Shown here: piece by piece, positions 56,844 to 64,000 of the stretch
How positions within the stretch are numbered: the stretch's first letter is position 1
Layout of the letters: every line of letters begins with the position of its first letter
From: JAFAXD01 sp963833605
GTDB taxonomy: Bacteria; Pseudomonadota; Alphaproteobacteria; Rhizobiales; Xanthobacteraceae
Direction: 5' to 3'
Length of the DNA: 64,000 nucleotides
NCBI GenBank assembly: GCA_963833605.1
Contig: CAWHYZ010000004.1
Coordinates: 1 to 64,000 of the forward strand
The notes under the pieces: model-generated
Told to the model about the DNA's origin: nothing
Seen by the model: the letters and a program-made list of their open reading frames with translations, nothing else
Databases searched by the model: none
Position numbers and translations under genes: made by a program

Positions 56844-57731
56844 CTACTCTGACCTCAACCCGAAGAACCCGGTCGGCCGAAACGCGATGAACAGCATCAG
56901 CAATATGTAGAGCGGGACATCCTGCAGCGCCGAGTTCCAGAGCATCGCCGTCATCTGTTGGATGATTCCACAGCAAATCCCGCCGAGAAACGTACCGCCG
57001 ATGCTGCCCAACCCGCCAATCGTCGTTGCAATGATGATGATCGGCATCAGCGAGAACCCGACCGACGGATAGGTCGGGAAATAGGTCACCAGTACGGTGC
57101 CGGCGAGTCCGGCGAGACCCGCCGAAAGGGCGAATGCCCCAATGTTGATGTAGGAGGCGTTCACGCCGACGAGCTCGGCCGTCTCCATGTCGTCGGCAAC
57201 CGCCCGCACCGACTTGCCCCAGGTGGTGGCGCGCAACAGCACCTCAACCAGAACCGTCGCCACCACTGCGATGATGAAAGCAACAATCTGCGACATCGAC
57301 AGAAAGAACGGTCCAAACACCACGTATTTGCCGCTGAACATCGATCCGGCCGTGCGCGTGTCGGCGCCGAAGATCATCTGTGCGATCATCTGGAACACGA
57401 GCGCACAACCGATTGCGGCGAGCAGTTGCTGCAGAGTTGCGTGCCCGACGAAATGACGGAACACGACCTGGTACTGCAGCGATCCGATCATGGCCATGGC
57501 CAGAAAGCTGATCGGGAGGATGAACAGAGGATCGATGCCGAAACCTTTCGAGGCAATCACGCCGGCATACATGCCGTACATGACAAGTTCGCCATGAGCG
57601 AAATTGACGATCCGCATCACGCCAAATGCGAGACTTAACCCGATCGACAGCACCCCATAGACGCCCCCGACCAGAATTCCGCTCAAGATTGCTTGCAGGC
57701 TCAGGAGGAGCGCAGCTTGTACGCCGTCCAT
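56844..57731 (-). CDS. livH: Branched-chain amino acid-type ABC permease
   Basis: A 295-residue LivH-family permease, the first structural gene: LLSLQAILSGILVGGVYGVLSIGLSLAFGVMRIVNFAHGELVMYGMY, and IIIATTIGGLGSIGGTFLGGICCG as coupling region. About eight transmembrane helices. Its ATG lies 3 bases after the stop of a 21-codon upstream ORF, suggesting translational coupling. Confidence 0.92.
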   Translation of the reverse strand: MDGVQAALLLSLQAILSGILVGGVYGVLSIGLSLAFGVMRIVNFAHGELVMYGMYAGVIASKGFGIDPLFILPISFLAMAMIGSLQYQVVFRHFVGHATLQQLLAAIGCALVFQMIAQMIFGADTRTAGSMFSGKYVVFGPFFLSMSQIVAFIIAVVATVLVEVLLRATTWGKSVRAVADDMETAELVGVNASYINIGAFALSAGLAGLAGTVLVTYFPTYPSVGFSLMPIIIIATTIGGLGSIGGTFLGGICCGIIQQMTAMLWNSALQDVPLYILLMLFIAFRPTGFFGLRSE

Positions 57732-57734
57732 TGA

Positions 57735-57800
57735 TCAACCCGGACGCTGCGGACGCGACACGGCTCGCACGACGACCCGACCGTAGGCCCGCAATGCCAT
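57735..57800 (-). CDS. 21-codon leader ORF upstream of liv-type operon
   Basis: MALRAYGRVVVRAVSRPQRPG preceded by a strong GGGAGGA and ending 3 bases before the livH ATG, where livH itself has no Shine-Dalgarno as good. Five Arg in 21 residues. It could couple ribosomes into livH or serve as a regulatory leader peptide. No attenuator hairpin is evident. Confidence 0.5.
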   Translation of the reverse strand: MALRAYGRVVVRAVSRPQRPG

Positions 57801-58438
57801 TGTGTTCCTCCCAGGATTCGCTCCAATGCGCCCGCCCGTTCTACGCCGGGTCACGCGAACCGAGCATAGTGGGTGTGTCATTGAGGTAAAGCTTCTTGCA
57901 ACGGCCATTTGGATTTTTTTGTCGCAACCGACTGTGACCATGGTTGCGAGACGACCAAACCCAACAACGGCGTTGCCCCGATGCCCATTTGGGATCCTGC
58001 CCGCCTTCGATTGGACGTAGCGGGCCCGTCAGGCGGGTCGAAATCAACGTAGCCGGAATTCATCGACTCGACCATGCTGCAGAGCGTCGTGCACGTGCAC
58101 CAGCGTCGCCAGTTCCAATCCGGAACGTAGGTGCCGTCATCCGAATTCAGCGCCCGGAATGCTCAGACAACTCGGGCTCGACAACTGCGAAATGCGGAGT
58201 TGAACGTCGCGCGAGTCACATCGCGGCGTCGTGCCGCTGACCAAGGCTCGCCGCTGCGGCGTGGGCGCCAATCAAGGCGAGGTCGAGCCATGTCTTCGCC
58301 AGGATAATGACGATGAGACCCTCAGTACGTGCTTTGCAGATGGGCCCGGCCCGCCGTAGTTTTGCCCACGCCCCATTTCCGTCGGAAATTGTGGCATCAT
58401 GGCGTCGGCATGGTGGCGTGGCTGCCTGACGGGACCGC
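57801..58438. other. Divergent promoter region
   Basis: About 640 bp between the liv-type operon and the adenylate cyclase, which diverge. No gene recognised on either strand; short open frames look accidental. Promoters for both units should be here, but I cannot name a -35/-10 pair with confidence. Confidence 0.4.
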
Positions 58439-59736
58439 ATGATGCCCGACGAACCATCTTCGGTACTCGAGCGCAAGCTGGCGACAATCCTGTCGGCGGA
58501 CGTGGCCGGCTACAGCCGTCTGATGGCCGAGAATGAAGAGGAAACGCTGCGAATCTTTCGCGGTCACAGGCAAGTATTCGAGTCCCTCGTGGCGATGCAT
58601 CGCGGGCGCATTTTCAACACCGCCGGGGATGCGATCCTGGCGGAGTTTCCGAGTGCAGTTGAAGCCGTTCGCTGCGCGACCGAGATCCAGACCGCGCTGC
58701 ACACCCGCAACGATCAACTGCCGACCGCGCGTCAGGTGAAACTTCGTATCGGCGTCAACCTCGGCGACGTGATGGTGCAAGGGGGCGACCTGCTTGGTGA
58801 CGGCGTCAACGTTGCGTCGCGCCTGCAGGCCGCCGCAGAGCCGGGCGGGATCTGCATTTCGGGCAGCGTCTACGATCAAATCCGCAACAAGCTGTCGCTA
58901 TCATTCAAGTCCCTCGGCGAGCGCAGTTTCAAGAATATCCCGCGGCCGGTCCGAACGTTTTCAATCACCGAAACCGAGGATCATAGCGCCCTACCCTCGC
59001 ACACGGCCGACGCTCGAAAGATATTCAAATGGGCCACGCTGGCGACTTTGCTGGTCCTGATCGCGGGCGGCGGCACCTGGGGCTACGTCAGGTATCAGAA
59101 TGGGATCGAACGGAGCGGCGCGAGGCGCGCCTCGCGGTCGAGCGCGCCGAAGCCCGTGCCCAGGCTGAAGAAAAAATTGCCCGCGACGCGGAGGCCGCGC
59201 GCGTCGCTGAGCTTGCCCGCCAACAGGCAGCGGCCGACGCGCGCCGGCGGGACGTGGAGGCGCGCCGCCTCGCGGAGATGCAGCGGCTCGGCGAAGCACG
59301 CGGCCGGGCCGGGAGCGTGCCTGCCGAGATCCCAGGGACGACCGCTCCAGCTGTCGCGGCGGCCACGCCATCGCCTGGCAACACGCCCCGCACGCCAAAT
59401 ACCAGCGGCAAGCTCTCAATGGACGGAATGTATGCAGGGCCGGTTTGCATGGGCGAAGCTCGTTTCGAGGCAGCCCGCTGCTATCGGGCGCAGGCTGCCG
59501 TGACGCAGGGCAAGATTTCCGGTCAATGGCCGGCCCGCGAGCCCGACGTCGCGATATACGTGTGGGGCGATATCTCGGGATCGGGCGATGTCACCATTCA
59601 CATCCAAACTCGCAAGGCTGACGGCAGTCCAATGGCGACGGCCAATCTCACCGGCACGATGCGCGACGGTCGATTGGATGCAACTGGAACCTTCCTCAAC
59701 GGCCGCTCGGTCCAACTCAACTGGCAAAAGAACTGA
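58439..59736 (+). pseudogene. Membrane-anchored class III adenylate cyclase, single frameshift
   Basis: Cyclase domain at residues about 10-180: RKLATILSADVAGYSRLMAENEE, FNTAGDAILAEFPS, LRIGVNLGDVM, GDGVNVASRLQAAAEPGGICISG, all catalytic blocks present. A transmembrane helix (about 205-222) follows. Then the frame breaks at about 59,100-59,115; one base away it continues as ERREARLAVERAEARAQAEEKIARDAEAARVAEL, a coiled coil, then a Pro-rich linker and a C-terminal secreted-type domain (DGMYAGPVCMGEARFEAARCYRAQAAVTQGKISGQW...VQLNWQKN). In one frame it would be a 430-residue cytosolic cyclase with a periplasmic sensor-like domain. Possibly a sequencing error. Confidence 0.75.
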
Positions 59737-59739
59737 GCT

Positions 59740-60756
59740 TCACGCGGCGCGTCGCACGCGTGGCATCACCTCCTGTGTGAAAAGCTCGACCGAACGTGCC
59801 GCGTCCTCGTACGACAGACTGCCGAACGCAAGCCGGCATAGCAGATAATTGATCCCCGCCTTCTCGACCTGGTCGGCGAGCTTGTCGCGCACGGTCTGCG
59901 GTGAGCCGATGATGCAGAAGCTGCGACGGATCAGCTCGTCGAAATCAGGCGGATAGCCGGCGCCGGGCGGTGTCTGGCCTTTCTCGCGCCACAGCTTGGA
60001 AAAATTGCTGTACCACGTCTCGTAGGCCGGCTTGGCGGCGCGATAAGCGTCGGCATCCGTGTCCGCGACCACGATGTGCCGGTTCACGCCGAGGAATGGG
60101 ATATTCTCCGGAGTACCGCCCGCCTTGCCCCATTCTTCGCGATAACGATCGGTCATGATGCGCACCTGGCTGGTCGTGCCGTTGCAGACCATGTTGATTT
60201 TATTTTGAGCCGCGTGGCGGGTGTGTTCTGGATTTCCCATCCCAAGCCAAAGTGGCGGGTGCGGCCGTTGCACCGGCGCAAGCTCGATTGGCACGTCGGT
60301 GAAATGGAAGTGTTCGCCATGATGGGTCAGGCGCTTCACCGTAAACGCCTCCATGATGATCGCACTGGCCTCGAGGTAGATCGCCTGCGCGCGTGCCGGG
60401 TCGGCACCGAAAAAAGCAAGCTCGATCGGCGAAATTCCCCTGCCCATCCCGAGCTCCAACCGCCCCCCGCTCATCTGATCGAGCATGCAGATTTCCTCGT
60501 AAGCGCGCAGCGGGCTCTGCAAGGTCAGAATGTAGACCAGCGGACCAAAACGTAGGCGTTTGGTGCGTTGCGCAACCGCTGCCAGGAAAACCGCCGGCGA
60601 AGGCGCCATGCCGAGCGGCGTGGCGTGGTGCTCGGCGAGGTGATAGGCGTGAAAACCGCCTCGATCATAGGCCTCGATCAGGCGCAGCCTGCTCTCGTAT
60701 TGTTCGGACAGCGGCCGCGTGCCCAGGTCCATATGGTCGAAGACACCGTATTTCAT
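59740..60756 (-). CDS. LLM-class flavin-dependent oxidoreductase
   Basis: A 338-residue luciferase-like monooxygenase with MKYGVFDHMDLG, FHAYHLAEHHATPLGMAPSPAVFLAAVAQRTKRLRFGPLVYILTLQSPLRAYEEICMLDQMSGGRLELGMGRG (conserved core of the LuxA-like branch) and the late SPQTVRDKLADQ. Distinct branch from the gene at 320. ATG 60,756 follows GAGGAAGG and gives the standard N-terminus. Flavin reductase partner not seen nearby. Substrate unknown. It ends 3 bp from the convergent cyclase stop. Confidence 0.88.
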   Translation of the reverse strand: MKYGVFDHMDLGTRPLSEQYESRLRLIEAYDRGGFHAYHLAEHHATPLGMAPSPAVFLAAVAQRTKRLRFGPLVYILTLQSPLRAYEEICMLDQMSGGRLELGMGRGISPIELAFFGADPARAQAIYLEASAIIMEAFTVKRLTHHGEHFHFTDVPIELAPVQRPHPPLWLGMGNPEHTRHAAQNKINMVCNGTTSQVRIMTDRYREEWGKAGGTPENIPFLGVNRHIVVADTDADAYRAAKPAYETWYSNFSKLWREKGQTPPGAGYPPDFDELIRRSFCIIGSPQTVRDKLADQVEKAGINYLLCRLAFGSLSYEDAARSVELFTQEVMPRVRRAA

Positions 60757-60889
60757 CGCGCCCTTCCTCGTTTGCCCGCAACGCTTTGATAGCAATCACG
60801 GCATCTCTGGCACAACAAGAAGTCGCGACATTTCGGCCAGCACATAGCTGCCCAGCGAAGCTTGGAGCCGCAAAGCCCCCAACTTCGCC

Positions 60890-61009
60890 TAGTGGTCTGA
60901 CCCCAACATTTGGTACCCAATGTTGAGACAAGTCAGCCCACCAAGATATTGATTTTAGTGGGGCGACTTTCCAAACAGATGCGAAGCATCTGTTTGGGTC
61001 GCACCACTA
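60890..61009. mobile_element. MITE-like element with terminal inverted repeats
   Basis: About 120 bp bounded by TA, with termini TAGTGGTCTGACCC and the inverted GGGTCGCACCACTA (13 of 15 match, outermost 8 perfect with the flanking C/G). Inside, CCAAACAGATGC-GAA-GCATCTGTTTGG is a perfect 12-bp stem and CAACATT-TGGTACCC-AATGTTG another 7-bp stem. No coding capacity. TA borders suggest mobilisation by an IS630/mariner-type transposase. It ends 4 bp from the stop codon of the GGDEF-EAL gene and may serve as its terminator. Confidence 0.65.
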
Positions 61010-61012
61010 GCG

Positions 61013-63874
61013 TTAGGCGGCATCGGGGACAATCGCGCCGGTCGCGTCCGGGCGAGCGATCAAGTGGGCATATCGCTCCATCGGGGCGGGTTGTCCGAAC
61101 AGGTGACCCTGCACCTCATCGCACGCTTCCCGCGCCAGAAAGGCGAACTGTTCATCCGTCTCCACCCCCTCGGCGACAACGCGGAAATTCAGGCTGTGAG
61201 CGAGCGCAATGATCGCGCGGACAATCGAGGTCGATTGCTCGCCGCTCGGCAGATTGGCGATAAACGATCGATCAATCTTGATCTTGTCGAACGGAAACGA
61301 CTGCAGGTACGAAAGCGACGAATATCCGGTTCCGAAGTCATCCAACGCAATTTGCACGCCGAGCGACTTGAGTTGCCTGAGTATCGACACCGCCCGCGCA
61401 TGATCGTCGATCAGCACGCCTTCGGTGATTTCGAGTTCGAGCCGGCCTGGTGCCAATCCTGTTTCAGAGAGCGTCGTGCGGACCAGCGCCGCAATATCGC
61501 CCTGCCGGAACTGCACCGGAGACAGGTTGACCGAGATCTGCAGCGGTTTTGGCCACGACGCAGCCTCATGGCATGCCTCGCGCAAAACCCATGCGCCGAT
61601 CGGGGAAATCAGCCCGCTGTCTTCGGCAAGCGGAATGAACGTTTCGGGCGCGATCAGACCGCGGCTTGGATGCTGCCAGCGCAACAACGCTTCAAAACCG
61701 ACCGGCTCGCGGTTGGCGCGCAACTGCGGCTGATAATGGATGATCAGCTCCCGAGGTATTGCCGAGCGCAAGTCCTGCTGAAGCGCACGTCGCTCGCGCA
61801 GGCGCATGTCCATTGCGCCCTCGAAGAAGCGCACGGTTCCGCGACCGTCAGCCTTTGCGCGGTGCAGCGCCGCGTCGGCATTAGCCATCAACGTCCCCGT
61901 ATCGCTGCCATCGTTCGGGAAGACCGCAATGCCGATGCTCACACCGATCCGCAGCGCGTGGTCTGCGACAATGATCTCCTCACCGATCGCGTCCCGCAAA
62001 CGCCCGGCCAGCGCTTCCGCGCTTGATGGTTGCGGGCCTTCGACGATCAGGCTGAATTCGTCGCCGCCGCTGCGCGCCAGGTAGGCCTCGCCCGCCGCAT
62101 CTCGAAAACGACCCGCGATCTCGCGCAAGGCTGCGTCTCCGGCGCTCTGGCCGAAAACATCGTTGGCTTCCTTGAAGCGATCGAGGTCGAGGCGGAGGAC
62201 GGCCAACGCCTCTCCACCAACCTTGGCCCGTTCGAGCATCGTCTCGAGACGCTGGCGAAACGTTCCGCTGTGCGGGAGGTCGGTCAGCGGATCGTGATCC
62301 GCCAAATGGGCGATGCGCGCTTCCGCCTCCTTGTGAGCGGTTACGTCTTCGACGACTGCCACGATGTACTTGGGAGCGCCGTCGGTCCGAAGCACGATTC
62401 GCTTGCTGTTGACCAGGCGTGCACCGTTCGCCGGGGTATCCAGCCTGATTCCTTCCATAAAAGTCTGTCCGTCGCGCGCCAGGACGTCGCGATCGTTGGC
62501 GGTAACCGAATCGGCGGCCGGCTTGGCGAGCAGGTCGTACGCGGTTCTCCCCAGAATTTCTTCGCGTGGAACGCCGAGCAATCGCTCGCCTGATCGATTG
62601 ACCAGAACGTAGCGCAAGTCCTCGGCGTTTTTGACGATGATCGAGACCGGCACGTTTTCAACGACCGCGTTGAGGAACTCCCGAGCATCACGCAAACCCG
62701 CTTCCGCCTGCACGCGCTCCGTGACATCGATGGCCGCAACCAGGAGAGCGTCTTGTCCTGCATAGGTCAGCGCCTGCGCAAAAATCGCGACATCGATCTT
62801 TGATCCGTCGGCCTTGACGTGGCGCCACCAGCCGCCCGAATTGTAGCTCTTCAGACCCAGCCCGACGCTCTTGCGAAATTCGTCCCGATCCTCCGGCGGC
62901 CGCACGTCGAGGGCGGTCATCGCCAGGAACTGTTCGCGGCTATATCCGTAGTGCGCCACCGTCGCATCATTTACCGCCAGAAAGGCAAAACCTCGGCGCG
63001 CAAACACCCACATCGGAACAGGGTTGCGGTCGAATAAAAGTCGAAACGACGCTTCCCGGTTCTTCAATTCGGTGACGTCGATGCGCACGCCGACGATCCC
63101 ACCGTCGGCCGTGCGTCGCTCCTCGGCGCGGACCCATCTGCCGCCCGGCAGTTCCTGTTCGACGCTGCTTCGCGACTGATTGTGCTGTTCGAGCCGTTGC
63201 GCAACGAACTCGTGCTCGCGGCCGCGCGCTGCCGGGTACTGGCCATTGGCAATCCCGTCCCACAGCACGTCTTCGAACCGCATGCCCGCAACGATGTTGT
63301 TGGTCTCCGGGTACATTTCCGCGTAGCGCCGGTTCCACATGACCAGCCGGTCGTCGGCATCGAACAGCGCCAATCCCTCCGGCACTGCCTCAAAAGCCTC
63401 CCGCATGCGTCGATGGGCGATTTGCAGATCCGCCTTTGCTCGTTCTGCTTCCGCGCGCGCCGCGTCAACGGCCAACTCTGCAAGCCGGCGCTGGGTGACC
63501 TCCTCGTGTGTCGTAACCCAGCCGCCGCCGGGGATCGGGTGGTTTATGGCGTAGATGAACCGGCCATCAGGTGTCTCGAACAGTCGCGGCGCATTCTTTC
63601 CTTTAGCGATGCTGTCGAGAATTTCGCCGGCATACTCTTCGGGCTCCTCGGCAAGTACCCCCACGTCGCGCCGGTGCCGCAGCAGTTCCAGCAGCGTGCA
63701 GCCGGGCTTTGCCACCTCCGGCGATAAACCATACATGTCGATAAACGAACGATTGCAGAAGACGATCTTCGCCTCCGCATCAAACATGCAGAGGCCCTGA
63801 GAAATGCTGTTGAGCGCCAAATCCAGCTGCATCTCGCGCTGCCTGCGCGTTCGCTCGCTGCTTGACTTGGGCAT
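61013..63874 (-). CDS. PAS-GGDEF-EAL cyclic-di-GMP signalling protein
   Basis: A 953-residue protein: four PAS-type modules (about 15-125, 150-265, 270-390, 400-515; first begins LALNSISQGLCMFDAEAKIVFCNRSFIDMYGL), a GGDEF domain with intact motif in LARSGGDEFSLIVEG (about residue 605) and an EAL domain with FEALLRWQHPSRGLIAPETFIPLAE and DDFGTGYSSLSYLQSFPFDKIKIDRSFI. Both output motifs look catalytic, so it may make and degrade c-di-GMP depending on PAS input. No transmembrane helix: cytosolic sensor. Single gene; a MITE lies at its 3' end. Confidence 0.92.
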   Translation of the reverse strand: MPKSSSERTRRQREMQLDLALNSISQGLCMFDAEAKIVFCNRSFIDMYGLSPEVAKPGCTLLELLRHRRDVGVLAEEPEEYAGEILDSIAKGKNAPRLFETPDGRFIYAINHPIPGGGWVTTHEEVTQRRLAELAVDAARAEAERAKADLQIAHRRMREAFEAVPEGLALFDADDRLVMWNRRYAEMYPETNNIVAGMRFEDVLWDGIANGQYPAARGREHEFVAQRLEQHNQSRSSVEQELPGGRWVRAEERRTADGGIVGVRIDVTELKNREASFRLLFDRNPVPMWVFARRGFAFLAVNDATVAHYGYSREQFLAMTALDVRPPEDRDEFRKSVGLGLKSYNSGGWWRHVKADGSKIDVAIFAQALTYAGQDALLVAAIDVTERVQAEAGLRDAREFLNAVVENVPVSIIVKNAEDLRYVLVNRSGERLLGVPREEILGRTAYDLLAKPAADSVTANDRDVLARDGQTFMEGIRLDTPANGARLVNSKRIVLRTDGAPKYIVAVVEDVTAHKEAEARIAHLADHDPLTDLPHSGTFRQRLETMLERAKVGGEALAVLRLDLDRFKEANDVFGQSAGDAALREIAGRFRDAAGEAYLARSGGDEFSLIVEGPQPSSAEALAGRLRDAIGEEIIVADHALRIGVSIGIAVFPNDGSDTGTLMANADAALHRAKADGRGTVRFFEGAMDMRLRERRALQQDLRSAIPRELIIHYQPQLRANREPVGFEALLRWQHPSRGLIAPETFIPLAEDSGLISPIGAWVLREACHEAASWPKPLQISVNLSPVQFRQGDIAALVRTTLSETGLAPGRLELEITEGVLIDDHARAVSILRQLKSLGVQIALDDFGTGYSSLSYLQSFPFDKIKIDRSFIANLPSGEQSTSIVRAIIALAHSLNFRVVAEGVETDEQFAFLAREACDEVQGHLFGQPAPMERYAHLIARPDATGAIVPDAA

Positions 63875-63940
63875 GACCGGATCACCTGTCAGGATGGAAG
63901 CTCATGCACGAAGCACCAAAACACATCCAACTGTTGCTCG

Positions 63941-64000
63941 TCAGGCCGCCTTTCCGCCCTTTGCCGTCGCTGGGGTCAGTACGATCTCGATCTCGGCCGC
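63941..64000 (-). CDS. C-terminal fragment of a gene cut by the window edge
   Basis: The minus strand from 64,000 reads AEIEIVLTPATAKGGKAA and a TGA at 63,941-63,943, in a continuous frame. Too short to identify. It lies 67 bp upstream of the PAS-GGDEF-EAL start on the same strand, so the two could be co-transcribed. Confidence 0.4.
   Translation of the reverse strand, partial: AAEIEIVLTPATAKGGKAA

Noticed and set aside
60890..61009. Small regulatory RNA gene
   Set aside because: The terminal inverted repeats with TA borders explain the stems better as a MITE; no promoter or independent terminator is visible.

Overview
The window looks like a chromosome of a high-GC alphaproteobacterium of the Bradyrhizobium/Rhodopseudomonas type (order Hyphomicrobiales). 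The evidence is gene content: a SAM/cyclase/ATPase/TPR regulator, PAS-GGDEF-EAL proteins, a PaoABC-like molybdoenzyme, several copies of the tripartite-tricarboxylate-era 'ABC_sub_bind' solute-binding family, a branched-chain-amino-acid-type ABC operon with duplicated binding proteins, and many small secreted Tyr/Trp-rich proteins. This assignment is by inference; no rRNA or full tRNA is present.

Layout. 1-9.9 kb: a broken binding-protein remnant, a flavin (LLM) monooxygenase, a three-subunit xanthine-dehydrogenase-family enzyme, a large cyclase/ATPase regulator and an acetoacetate-decarboxylase-like protein, all on the minus strand. 10.8-15.8 kb: the most unusual locus, on the plus strand. 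It holds an encapsulin-like (HK97-fold) shell protein, a phytoene-desaturase-like FAD oxidoreductase fused to a polyprenyl diphosphate synthase (interrupted by one extra T), and ispH. I read this as a candidate isoprenoid-making encapsulin system. 15.8-28.6 kb: a truncated tRNA-Gly, a frameshifted GST, an intact IS110-family transposase, a chimeric junction between two broken genes, small secreted proteins, a tyrosinase with an overlapping His-tailed partner gene, a frameshifted membrane glycosyltransferase and a MetE-like methyltransferase.

28.9-45.3 kb: one PAS-PAS-GGDEF gene has been split into two halves by a 14.8-kb integrated element (29,281-44,064) bounded by a 10-bp repeat, CACACCGTGA. 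Joining the halves at the repeat restores the reading frame. The element is a decayed prophage or phage-like island: tyrosine integrase, HTH proteins, RepA-like ATPase, VRR-NUC and TSCPD-domain proteins, a DUF5681-like protein and the large terminase, with capsid and tail genes missing. Its left third is heavily eroded DNA in which an ABC_sub_bind gene, a serine resolvase and an IS630 transposase can still be recognised.

45.4-64 kb: two tiny membrane proteins, a DUF1501/DUF1800 pair, a DUF3597 protein, a fused dipeptide-type ABC ATPase, a six-gene HAAT/Liv-type uptake operon preceded by a 21-codon leader ORF, a frameshifted adenylate cyclase, a second LLM oxidoreductase, a ~120-bp MITE-like element and a PAS-GGDEF-EAL protein.

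Several genes outside the island carry single-base frameshifts, so consensus sequencing error must be considered alongside true pseudogenes.
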